From: an uncultured bacterium
GTDB taxonomy: Bacteria > Cyanobacteriota > Vampirovibrionia > Gastranaerophilales > Gastranaerophilaceae
DNA: 12,421 nt
Direction of reading: 5' to 3'
NCBI GenBank assembly: GCA_900556295.1
Contig: USOK01000023.1
Location: 1-12,421 of the forward strand
The notes beneath the pieces were generated by a model. The model had not been told where the DNA came from and did not search any database. It was given only the letters and a program-made list of their open reading frames with translations. Of the stretch, positions 1 through 6,942 are shown in pieces. Position numbers and translations under genes: made by a program. The stretch's first letter is position 1. The number at the start of each line of letters is the position of its first letter.

Positions 1-908
1 TTTGAGTAAAAAGTCCAAAATATTAATCCAAAGCCGATAATAAATATAAATAGTAATAATTTTGCCATTTTCTTTATATTAAAATTTTTACAATATTTTC
101 CGGCAATTATACCTGACAAAGCTCTTGTTCCATGATTAAGAAAAGCGACAACACCAAACATAAATACCGGAACCATTGATTTTTGCATAAGAGGTTGAAA
201 GCTAAGAGCGAACAGTATAGAAACAGACGTTAATATCCCAGAATACAGTATATAATATTTTATTTGTTTTTTTCTGCATATAGTAATTAACATTTTCCCA
301 AAATAAAAAATTCTGTCTTTGATAGAACTGAAACAAGTCTTTTGTAGTCGAATTGTCGGAACCAAACTTATTAAAACAATACTCACAGATATTATAATCA
401 TTTCAGATTTCAAAAGAGTACTGCTTCCAAATTTCGAATACAAAAATGCTCCGACCAATGCAGCAACAGCCGTTCCCAAGCTTAAAAAGCAATTTAAATA
501 GCCATAATAGTTTGTCATTTTATTTATTTTGTTTTTTGTATCTAAATAATCATAGACATACCCTGACATGGCATTATCCATCATCACTTTTGAGACTGCG
601 AACAATATTTCACCAAGCAAAATAACGCCAAAGCCATGCCAATTCAGCCACATAAAGTTAATTCCGAAATATATTACGAAAGATATTAGTAACATAAATT
701 TTCTTGGAATTGCATCAGAAATATACCCTACAGGCAATTCTGACAATATTGACGTTAAATAAAAAATACCTTGAAAAAAGAATAAATCTTTAACGGTTAA
801 ACCGTTTTCCTGATAAAAGAGCAATAAAACAGGAGATAACAAAATAATTGCTCTTAAAAATAACGCTAAATTAAATTTCCAAATATTTGTATCTATGTTT
901 TGTCTCAT
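1..908 (-). CDS. MFS transporter, C-terminus cut by window edge
   Basis: The first 302 residues of a major facilitator superfamily permease are visible; the rest lies beyond the left edge (typical length about 400). I translated it by hand from the ATG at 908. Alternating hydrophobic helices run through the product. The cytoplasmic loop between helices 2 and 3 carries MFS motif A as GYISDAIPRK (residues 61-70, with D65, R69 and K70). Around residues 111-122 a segment DNAMSGYVYDYL resembles the helix 4 SGxxxAxxYD signature of drug-exporter-like MFS proteins. The substrate cannot be inferred. The ATG lies 2 nt after the stop of the upstream membrane-protein gene, with a CAGGG ribosome site inside that gene's end, so the two are probably co-translated. 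The family call is secure; efflux function is a guess. Confidence 0.85.
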   Translation of the reverse strand, partial: MRQNIDTNIWKFNLALFLRAIILLSPVLLLFYQENGLTVKDLFFFQGIFYLTSILSELPVGYISDAIPRKFMLLISFVIYFGINFMWLNWHGFGVILLGEILFAVSKVMMDNAMSGYVYDYLDTKNKINKMTNYYGYLNCFLSLGTAVAALVGAFLYSKFGSSTLLKSEMIIISVSIVLISLVPTIRLQKTCFSSIKDRIFYFGKMLITICRKKQIKYYILYSGILTSVSILFALSFQPLMQKSMVPVFMFGVVAFLNHGTRALSGIIAGKYCKNFNIKKMAKLLLFIFIIGFGLIFWTFYS

Positions 909-910
909 TT

Positions 911-1294
911 TTACCCTGCATAAAAGTACAATTTACAAATATATAAGACAATACAAATAACCGGAACTATTATAAACAACCTGTTATCTTTTTTGTAATA
1001 ACAAATTGCGACAACAGCGAATGCACCTAATATTCCAAAAAGATTTGAGAAAAGGATACTGTACTCAGGTCCCTTAAAATAATCGGTACTCTCAACAAGA
1101 TTACAAATCGCACCGAAAGTAATTCCAAAAACCAATAGTAGAAATAATATCGAATAAATGAAGAAGAATTTTGAAAAATTCTTCTTCACCAAAGAAACAA
1201 CAAACATTATTATCAATCCGATTATTGCAAAAGGTATCAATATGACCGGCAAATCAAACAGAAATATTAACACCAATGACAACAAACTATTCAT
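911..1294 (-). CDS. small four-helix membrane protein, unknown function
   Basis: A 127-residue very hydrophobic protein I do not recognise. Hydrophobic segments lie at about residues 4-35 (long enough for two helices or one kinked helix), 43-64, 80-99 and 106-123, separated by short lysine-rich turns (VKKNFSK, YYKKDNR). There is no signal peptide distinct from the first helix and no catalytic motif. The start ATG is 6 nt after the prepilin stop codon, and its AGG ribosome site overlaps that stop. Its own stop is 2 nt before the MFS start. It is therefore the middle gene of a tight prepilin, membrane protein, transporter cluster. A partner role for either neighbour is inference from position only. 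Confidence 0.7.
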   Translation of the reverse strand: MNSLLSLVLIFLFDLPVILIPFAIIGLIIMFVVSLVKKNFSKFFFIYSILFLLLVFGITFGAICNLVESTDYFKGPEYSILFSNLFGILGAFAVVAICYYKKDNRLFIIVPVICIVLYICKLYFYAG

Positions 1295-1300
1295 ATTTAC

Positions 1301-2042
1301 CTACCACGGGAACTTCCAATTGTTTTTCTGAATTGATTCCAGACCGCTAAGTCCGCTGTCATCTTGAGAAAGGAAAAATACATCAAGATCTTCTGTGTTT
1401 GGGCCTTTTTCACCATTGGTATCAACATAAAACCTCGCATCACCATCTGAGTAAAAACTTAACTTAAATTCAGAGCCATCAGCTAAAACATAAGTTAAAA
1501 GAATACCTTCCCCAATAGGAATCGTCCAACGATTGGATTTATCTCTGTAATAACCTAAGACTTCCCGTCCTTCAGTCCAATCAACACCATTAATATATCC
1601 TCCATACTTTGTTTGTATTACATTTTTGTAGTATTCCCTTTGCGTTGTTTTCACAGCTACTACATTAAAATATTTTTTTACCATTTGAGCACAGGCATTG
1701 GATTTTTGTTCCGGAGATTTACAAGCCTGAAACAACTCTGTATCACCGAAATTAGAAACGCCATCGTCAGCCATTGCTTTTTGAATACCCTGGGATAGGG
1801 TTGAGTACATTTTCTTTAACTGATTTTCCAACACTTGATCTTGGTATTTTTGAATAAGAGACGGCAATGTTAGTGCGGCAACAACTCCGATTATACCTAG
1901 AGTAATCAAAACCTCTGCCAAAGTAAACGCTCCCTTGCGCGCACCAAGCTTAACGTTAGAATATTGTTCAAAACAAGCACTACTAGAGGGTTTTAGACTA
2001 TTACCCCCCCCCCCAGGATAAGGTTTTCAAAAATTTTTTCAT
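1301..2042 (-). CDS. type IV prepilin-like protein, frame-shifted OFF by a G11 tract
   Basis: This is a prepilin-type protein with the class III leader and N-terminal helix AFTLAEVLITLGIIGVVAAL, followed by a globular C-terminal part containing a cysteine pair (ACKSPEQKSNAC) and a Gly/Asp/Asn-rich segment (VDTNGEKGPN). Cleavage by prepilin peptidase would fall after Ala, leaving Phe at +1 and Glu at +5. The reading frame is open from 2026 down to the TAG at 1301 but contains no ATG or GTG. Its only usual start codon is TTG at 1921, inside the conserved helix, which cannot be right. The well-formed start (GGAGGG at 2049-2054, ATG at 2042-2040) is offset by one base. In the 11-G state given here it makes only MKKFLKTLSWGGG and stops. 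With 10 G the product would be 246 residues with a leader of about 38, maturing to about 208. The protein may form or decorate a surface filament, or serve as a pseudopilin. The family is sure; its expression state is not. Confidence 0.8.
2004..2014 (-). repeat. 11-base G homopolymer in the prepilin leader
   Basis: Eleven consecutive C on the plus strand, hence G11 on the coding strand, lie in the leader of the prepilin gene, 28 bases into the frame that starts at 2042. A run this long is highly unlikely by chance in such AT-rich DNA. Eleven G leads to an immediate TAA, 12 G to a stop three codons later, and 10 or 13 G opens the complete prepilin frame. Tracts of this length mutate by slipped-strand mispairing in many bacteria. 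They are also error-prone in sequencing and assembly, so the true length may differ or be mixed. Confidence 0.9.
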
Positions 2043-2048
2043 CAACTT

Positions 2049-2054
2049 CCCTCC
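2049..2054 (-). promoter_or_regulatory. ribosome binding site that fixes the prepilin start
   Basis: GGAGGG on the minus strand is followed by the six-base spacer AAGTTG and ATG at 2042. It is among the strongest Shine-Dalgarno sequences in the window. It shows that translation starts upstream of the G tract rather than at the internal TTG at 1921. Confidence 0.8.
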
Positions 2055-2075
2055 ATAAAATGTAACGATATAAAT

Positions 2076-2104
2076 AACATATCATATTTTTTTCATATTT
2101 GCAA
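2076..2104 (-). promoter_or_regulatory. predicted sigma-70 promoter of the prepilin cluster
   Basis: On the minus strand TTGCAA (2099-2104) lies 17 bases from TATGTT (2076-2081), which is preceded by TGA, an extended -10 element. Transcription would start near 2069, giving a leader of about 27 nt. Directly upstream of the -35 box lies the 8-base palindrome TGTGCACA (2106-2113), which could be a regulator site; that is speculation. Confidence 0.45.
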
Positions 2105-2132
2105 GTGTGCACAATTAATTATCTAAAACGCA

Positions 2133-2864
2133 TTATTGTAATTCGTTCAAATAATACATTACGTTTTTAATCCATTCTTTGGCTTCGCTTTTCCCACAAT
2201 ATTTGCCGGCTTCTGCAAGTTCTTTCACTGTATTAATTTTATTTTCTCTATGATGATAAGCCAATGTTTCTGCCATTTGGTCTATACACAAATCTATATT
2301 GGAAAAATGTTTTAATTTCTGCTTTGAGGTCATAATTCCGCCAATATTGCGTTTTACTTTTGTTGCATTTGATGTCCCTCTCGCAGATTCATGCATCGCA
2401 ATTGCCATCAAAACAGTCGGATCTACCCCATGCTTTTTGGCTGATTTAATGAAAATGCATGCTTTATTATTCAATGGGTTTTTCTGCATATCATTCTCTA
2501 AAAGCAAAGAATTGAACAAAATATTCAATTTAATAGAATTTTGAACCTGTCCTTTTGCCATGATTTTTGTAGTCGCAGCGGTCTTTCGTGTAAGAATTTT
2601 TACAGCTGTAGAAATTTTTTTTGCTGTTTTGTTCACTGTCGGAACAAACTCTTGATGATCGAAATTTTTCGCCATTTGAGCCATTTTGGCATCATAACGT
2701 GGAATTAAAGAACTTACCGCCACGACCGTTGACATTACTTTATCAATATTAGGCTCATGCTGTAATGAATAAGTTACTGCTTTGTTTAAAATTTGTTTGC
2801 CTGTTCTTTTTGTTACAACAGCGGCATACATTACCGTTCTTTTGCTAACTCTGGGGATTTTCAT
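2133..2864 (-). CDS. lysozyme-like (glucosaminidase-type) domain protein
   Basis: A 243-residue basic protein. Its C-terminal 110 residues match the lysozyme-fold pattern of glucosaminidase and FlgJ-type peptidoglycan hydrolases: DPTVLMAIAMHESARGTS at about 148-165, with E159 as the likely catalytic glutamate, then NIGGI at 173-177, a helix with a conserved-looking Gln-Met (196-197), and a terminal segment ending KEWIKNVMYYLNEL. The first 130 residues are Lys/Ala/Thr-rich, helical in character and of unknown function. No Sec signal peptide, lipobox or clear transmembrane helix is present, which is odd for a wall hydrolase. An AGGA ribosome site precedes the ATG at 2864. Its stop is about 90 nt before the prepilin ATG and no terminator hairpin is obvious between them, so readthrough is possible. 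The fold is likely; enzymatic activity is inferred. Confidence 0.7.
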   Translation of the reverse strand: MKIPRVSKRTVMYAAVVTKRTGKQILNKAVTYSLQHEPNIDKVMSTVVAVSSLIPRYDAKMAQMAKNFDHQEFVPTVNKTAKKISTAVKILTRKTAATTKIMAKGQVQNSIKLNILFNSLLLENDMQKNPLNNKACIFIKSAKKHGVDPTVLMAIAMHESARGTSNATKVKRNIGGIMTSKQKLKHFSNIDLCIDQMAETLAYHHRENKINTVKELAEAGKYCGKSEAKEWIKNVMYYLNELQ

Positions 2865-2890
2865 GATATGCGTCCTATTATTGCATAATA

Positions 2891-2919
2891 ATTATACATC
2901 CGTAAATAAACCTCATAAA
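2891..2919 (-). promoter_or_regulatory. predicted promoter of the lysozyme-like gene
   Basis: A perfect TATAAT (2891-2896, minus strand) sits about 27 bases before the start codon at 2864. A weak -35 (TTTATG, 2914-2919) lies 17 bases upstream. Transcription would start near 2884, just ahead of the AGGA ribosome site. Confidence 0.5.
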
Positions 2920-2959
2920 TAAAATTTTTTGCTAGTAATTAACATAACTTTAAGTAATG

Positions 2960-2988
2960 TTGCCGATTATATTTTTTACGTGTAGCAT
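2960..2988 (+). promoter_or_regulatory. possible promoter of the SLH gene
   Basis: TTGCCG (2960-2965) and TAGCAT (2983-2988) are spaced by 17 bases upstream of the ribosome site at 3011. Each box matches four of six consensus bases. Other AT-rich hexamers such as TATATT at 2968 are alternatives, so the exact site is uncertain. Confidence 0.3.
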
Positions 2989-3022
2989 ATTAATGGAATT
3001 AGTTATTATAGGAGAGGTTAAT

Positions 3023-4168
3023 ATGAAAAATCTATTGAAAATTATGTTATCTGCCCTTGTTACTCTATTCGTTACAATTCCGGCTTTCGCATTTCCGGAT
3101 GTAGCCACCAATCACTGGGCAGCAAAACAGATTGAAATCTTATCAGAAAAAGGGGTTATCGTAGGCTACCCTGATGGAACATTCAAACCGGACGAAAACG
3201 TAAGCAGAGCAGAATTTGCATCTATGGCAATTAAGGCTCTTGGTCAAGAACATACTACTGTCGCTCAACCGGTAAAATTCACTGATATTGATCCTGCTTT
3301 TTGGGCTTATGACGCAATTCAAAAAGCTTTATATTTCGACCTAATCTCTTGCCCTCCGGAAGGTCAACCTTTCAGACCGGATGACACGGTTACTCGTGCA
3401 GAATCTATTTCTGTTGCAGTTAATGCGCTAACAACAGAACAAATCAGCGATGTTAAAGCTAGAGAAGTTTTATCTAAAAAATTCGCCGATGCAAATGAAG
3501 TTCCGGAATGGTTCGTAATTCCAGCCGGCAAAGCAGAAATTTTAAATATGCTTGTTACAATTCCTTCTGCAAATAAAGCAAAAGTAGAAGCAAACAGACC
3601 GGCTACACGTGCAGAAGTTACTGCTATTCTTTACGAAATGATGGAACAAGCAAAACTTAATCCAAATGCAAAACTTGCAGAAGCAATGAGAAAGAAAACC
3701 GGTGAAGGTTATGTCGTTGAAAACGCTGTCGTTCAAGGAAGCGTTGGCATAATCCCTGCAGGCTCAATTGTTCCTGTAAAACTTACAAAATATATTAGTT
3801 CTCAAACATCAGATGCCGGCGACATTTACTCAGCTTCAGCTCCTGAAAACTATATAACAAAAGACAAATACATCCTTGTTTACAAAGGTTCAACTCTAAA
3901 AGGACAACTTTTGGATGTTAGAAAAGGAAAATGGTTTGTTAGAAACGGTGTACTTGTACTAGACAACTCTCTACTAACCACTAATAACGATCAAACAGTT
4001 TCTTTCAACGGCGTTGGAGAAGTTACAAAATACAGAAACTGGTTCATGAAATTTGTAAGAGCTACTCTTAAAGGTGAAAAACTTAACGTTGAACCGGAAG
4101 GAACAGTCTACATTAAACTTTTAAAACCTGTAAAAGTTGATTTAACAAACGGTTGGATTTTTGAATAA
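3023..4168 (+). CDS. secreted three-SLH-domain envelope protein
   Basis: A 381-residue exported protein. The Sec signal peptide is MKNLLKIMLS then a hydrophobic core ending AFA, with cleavage after about residue 23. Three S-layer homology repeats follow at about 25-72, 86-135 and 153-205. They carry the ligand-binding tetrads SRAE (61-64), TRAE (124-127) and TRAE (195-198), and the first has the classic GYPDGTFKPDENV stretch. SLH domains bind wall-linked polysaccharide, so the protein is probably anchored to the cell wall or used in envelope attachment. Residues about 230-381 form a beta-rich domain I cannot name, starting near IPAGSIVPVKLT. There is no C-terminal porin barrel as in cyanobacterial SLH porins. 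I chose the ATG at 3023 because GGAGAGG lies 5 bases before it and the signal peptide begins there; the open frame extends up to 2957 without support. Codon choice looks more optimised than in neighbouring genes, suggesting high expression. Confidence 0.88.
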   Translation: MKNLLKIMLSALVTLFVTIPAFAFPDVATNHWAAKQIEILSEKGVIVGYPDGTFKPDENVSRAEFASMAIKALGQEHTTVAQPVKFTDIDPAFWAYDAIQKALYFDLISCPPEGQPFRPDDTVTRAESISVAVNALTTEQISDVKAREVLSKKFADANEVPEWFVIPAGKAEILNMLVTIPSANKAKVEANRPATRAEVTAILYEMMEQAKLNPNAKLAEAMRKKTGEGYVVENAVVQGSVGIIPAGSIVPVKLTKYISSQTSDAGDIYSASAPENYITKDKYILVYKGSTLKGQLLDVRKGKWFVRNGVLVLDNSLLTTNNDQTVSFNGVGEVTKYRNWFMKFVRATLKGEKLNVEPEGTVYIKLLKPVKVDLTNGWIFE

Positions 4169-4182
4169 AAAACAAAATAAAG

Positions 4183-4220
4183 AAAAAATTCCTCTTTCGT
4201 TATAGAAAGGGGAATTTTTT
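4183..4220. terminator. strong bidirectional rho-independent terminator
   Basis: A 16-bp stem, AAAAAATTCCTCTTTC pairing with GAAAGGGGAATTTTTT, has one G-T pair and a six-base loop GTTATA. A-rich and T-rich flanks occur on both sides, so it can end transcription of the SLH gene (plus strand, stop at 4168) and of the convergent polymerase gene (minus strand, stop at 4287). Confidence 0.85.
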
Positions 4221-4286
4221 ATATATATTAAACCTTAAAAATTTTGCCTCAAAAATAATCACATGCCTGCCCAGCATTTGACAACT

Positions 4287-5516
4287 CTATACATCTTTTT
4301 TTACAAAACCCGTTTGAATTATGTCTTTACCAAACTGAGCTTCCAATTTATCAAAGCATTTAGATAATTTTTCTTTTTTCTCTTCAACTGTTTCATTTGC
4401 AAACAAGGACATTTGCGCTTCATCATTAAATACAAATGTATCCAAAATTACGCCTGTACTGCGATACAAGATATTTGGATTAAACATTTTATCAAGCAGA
4501 TTGAAAACAATATCCGAAATTTCGAGTTCAAAATCAGTTGCAACATTCAAAACTTTCTTTTCACTAAAAACTCTAAAGTCCTTTGTTCGCAAGAAAATAC
4601 TAACCCCTTTACATTTCGCATTTATTTTGCGCAATTTTACACATGCCCGATGAATATGGTAATTCAGAGAATTTTTGAGATAATTTTTATCAGAAGAAAA
4701 CTTTGCAAGTGCACTTGTCTTTTGAATAGATTTAGGTAATTTTTCCTCATCCGACACAGATGAAATCATCTCTCCCAAAAGCTCATGTTTCATCTCCAGT
4801 CCACGAATGCCAATTTGCTTATTTAGCCACAAATCATCCTGACTAACAAGTTCATAGGCTGTCAAAATCCCGTTTTTTCTCAATAATATAGAAAGATTTT
4901 TTCCAATCCCCCAAACTTCGTCAATACTTGTCTTTTGCAATAGAGGAATAATTTTTCTAGCTCCAACAAGAAAAACACCCTCGCCTTGGATCTTTGCCTT
5001 ATCAGACGCCAATTTGGCTAATGATTTTGAAGAACTTACGCCAATAGAAACAGGAATATCAACCTGTTTCAAGACTTCTTCTCTAATCATTTGCGCAATT
5101 TCAAGGTAATTTTTCTTATATAATCTCTCGAGTCCGGTCAAATCAACAAAAGCCTCGTCAATAGAATAGATTTCAACTTTTGGGCTGAAAGATTTTAAAA
5201 CCGCCATAACTTTTTCTGAAATTTGAGAGTATAAATCGTGATTTGCGTTGATATATGTCGCTTTTTTCATTTGACCTTCTATTTGAAAATACGGCATTCC
5301 CATTCTTATACCAAGCTTTTTCGCTTCTCTTGAACGAGATATAACACATTGTCCTCGTCCAGACATTACGCAAACCGGCTTTCCCTTAAGCTCTGGATTT
5401 ACGGATTGCTCACAAGAAACAAAAAATGAATCGCAATCAACTAGTGCTATAATATTTTTCTTCGCCATAGCAACATTTTCAGATATATTCGATTTTTCGT
5501 CAAATGTTTTATCCAT
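4287..5516 (-). CDS. Y-family translesion DNA polymerase, UmuC-like
   Basis: A 409-residue error-prone polymerase that copies past DNA lesions. Counting from the ATG at 5516, the palm begins with ALVDCDSFFVSCEQ (metal-binding Asp at about 27 and 29), and YSIDEAFVDLT at about 117-127 supplies the catalytic Asp-Glu pair. CVISRSREAKKLGIRMGMPYF is closer to UmuC/Pol V than to DinB/Pol IV. The little-finger domain follows, and QMSLF near residue 368 fits a beta-clamp-binding motif. The frame can be read from a TTG at 5525. I prefer ATG 5516, one base after the rqcH stop, implying translational coupling; an internal ATG at 5468 is also possible. None has a convincing ribosome site. No umuD partner or recognisable LexA box is in the window. 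Confidence 0.88.
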   Translation of the reverse strand: MDKTFDEKSNISENVAMAKKNIIALVDCDSFFVSCEQSVNPELKGKPVCVMSGRGQCVISRSREAKKLGIRMGMPYFQIEGQMKKATYINANHDLYSQISEKVMAVLKSFSPKVEIYSIDEAFVDLTGLERLYKKNYLEIAQMIREEVLKQVDIPVSIGVSSSKSLAKLASDKAKIQGEGVFLVGARKIIPLLQKTSIDEVWGIGKNLSILLRKNGILTAYELVSQDDLWLNKQIGIRGLEMKHELLGEMISSVSDEEKLPKSIQKTSALAKFSSDKNYLKNSLNYHIHRACVKLRKINAKCKGVSIFLRTKDFRVFSEKKVLNVATDFELEISDIVFNLLDKMFNPNILYRSTGVILDTFVFNDEAQMSLFANETVEEKKEKLSKCFDKLEAQFGKDIIQTGFVKKDV

Positions 5517-5517
5517 G

Positions 5518-6936
5518 CTAATCAACTACAATTTCTTGTTCGTTTTTATATGTAACATAACCCAAATTCGCTTTTGGTGGCTTTTTAAGATATTTGCGTT
5601 TGGTATAAATAACTCCGACCTTTGACGATTGAGCCCCTTTAGAATATTTTTTTGCCAATTGCGCACATTTTAAAATCAGCTCATTTGAAGGATTTTCACA
5701 TCTTAAAAGGACATGTGAACCGGCACAATCCCTTGTATGGAACCAATAATCATCATCTTTTGAAAGCTTTGAGACTATATAATCATTTTGCCTGTTATTT
5801 TTTCCTATATAAACTTTACAATTATCAACCTCAATTTCAGTTGGGATAAAAGATGATTTTTCAACCTTTTTTATCTTCTTTTGAGGTTCAATTTCATGCC
5901 CGATTGCGTATATATCTTCAATTGAAACAGCAACTTCTATTGAATATAAAGTTTGCTCGTAATAATCCACATTCTTTTTGAGTTCATCAGTCAACTCTGA
6001 AAGCTTTGCAACAGATGTTTTAGCTTTATTATAGAGTTTATAGAATTTATTTGCATTTTCTTTTAGCGTGCTAGTTTCATCTAGTTCAATATTAATTTCT
6101 TTATTATTTTCGTAATCATAAACTCTTATAAACTTAGAATAATCCTTGTTATTATAAAGATTTGCCATTATCAAATCACCATATAGCCTGTATTTATCTG
6201 AGTTTATTTCTTTTGATAGCTTGTAATCCATTTTTTTGAGAGAATTTTTATCTTTTTTAAGCTTCGCTTGAATTATCTGTGAATATTGCCCTTTTAAGCG
6301 TTTAATCTTATCCTCGTAAATAACTTTCGCATAATAATCATCAACAAGTGAATTCATATCACCATTGTCAAAATTTGCAAGAGAATTCTTATTAAAATAC
6401 CATTCTTTAGGTCGTCCTGCAGGATAAACATAAGGCAAACCACCAGCCATCTCTCTTTCTCTACTTTTTTCAGCCCCGACATTATGAGCACAACCTAAAA
6501 TCATATTAGTATCATAGTTATATAAAATGACATTAGAATATTTTCCCATCAACTCAATTGCAAGGCACAAATATATCTTTTCAGACAGTTCGTTATAGGT
6601 TTCAATATAAAATTCTAAAATCCGCTCATACGGTGGTTGTTTAACATGAGAAACAATCGCATTTTCAAGATATTTTCTCAACAACATACAAAACATCGGA
6701 GGTTTGTCAGGAATTTCTATCAAGCGTTTCTTTTCATTTTCTTTGTTCATAAAACAAACGTGATAATACTGTGGATTTATATTTATATAGAATTTTCGAG
6801 TTTCACCATTGTTTCTAAAAGTCAGAACAAAGTCTCGTCTTGTCGGCTGTTGAATTTTTTGAATTCTGGCACCTTGCATATACTCAGAATTTTCATCTAG
6901 CCATTTTTTTAATGTTAAAGAATCAAAACTTATCAT
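5518..6936 (-). CDS. rqcH: RqcH, ribosome quality control (NFACT) protein, short form
   Basis: The bacterial homologue of Rqc2/NEMF binds 50S subunits carrying stalled peptidyl-tRNA and directs untemplated alanine tailing for degradation. The NFACT-N domain spans about 1-180: RIQKIQQP, PPMFCMLLRKYLENAIV (79-95), ELMGKYSNVIL. A charged coiled coil follows at about 200-330, containing KYRLYGDLIMANLY. The NFACT-R domain is at about 370-472: VYIGKNNRQNDYIVSK, DDYWFHTRDCAGSHVLLR, KKPPKANLGYVTY. At 472 residues it is about 100 shorter than the roughly 570 I recall for Bacillus RqcH. The missing part appears to be the helix-hairpin-helix region between NFACT-N and the coiled coil. The functional Asp-Arg pair of NFACT-N reads Glu104-Arg105 here. 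No Shine-Dalgarno precedes the ATG at 6936. It was formerly annotated as a fibronectin-binding protein. Confidence 0.88.
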   Translation of the reverse strand: MISFDSLTLKKWLDENSEYMQGARIQKIQQPTRRDFVLTFRNNGETRKFYININPQYYHVCFMNKENEKKRLIEIPDKPPMFCMLLRKYLENAIVSHVKQPPYERILEFYIETYNELSEKIYLCLAIELMGKYSNVILYNYDTNMILGCAHNVGAEKSREREMAGGLPYVYPAGRPKEWYFNKNSLANFDNGDMNSLVDDYYAKVIYEDKIKRLKGQYSQIIQAKLKKDKNSLKKMDYKLSKEINSDKYRLYGDLIMANLYNNKDYSKFIRVYDYENNKEINIELDETSTLKENANKFYKLYNKAKTSVAKLSELTDELKKNVDYYEQTLYSIEVAVSIEDIYAIGHEIEPQKKIKKVEKSSFIPTEIEVDNCKVYIGKNNRQNDYIVSKLSKDDDYWFHTRDCAGSHVLLRCENPSNELILKCAQLAKKYSKGAQSSKVGVIYTKRKYLKKPPKANLGYVTYKNEQEIVVD

Positions 6937-6942
6937 AAAACT

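Noticed and set aside
319..762. Two short plus-strand open frames (319-501 and 568-762)
   Set aside because: They lie antisense inside the MFS gene, whose frame carries recognisable helices and motif A; they have no ribosome sites or family features.
1301..1921. A prepilin reading frame beginning with TTG at 1921
   Set aside because: The TTG encodes the Leu of the conserved FTLAE helix, has no ribosome site, and would remove the prepilin processing site; the supported start is at 2042.
2299..2544. A plus-strand open frame antisense to the lysozyme-like gene
   Set aside because: Low-complexity hydrophobic translation caused by the AT-rich opposite strand, and no ribosome site.
2957..3022. 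A 22-residue N-terminal extension of the SLH protein
   Set aside because: No ribosome site precedes 2957, while ATG 3023 has GGAGAGG and begins a standard signal peptide.
2865..3022. A possible small RNA or riboswitch in the divergent intergenic region
   Set aside because: Apart from promoter-like boxes, no stable hairpin or conserved riboswitch core was seen.
5517..5525. TTG at 5525 as start of the UmuC-like polymerase
   Set aside because: It would overlap the rqcH stop and lacks a ribosome site; ATG 5516 is only three codons downstream. The choice is not certain.
6637..6900. A plus-strand open frame of 87 codons antisense to rqcH
   Set aside because: It overlaps the conserved NFACT-N coding region on the other strand and shows no protein-like features.
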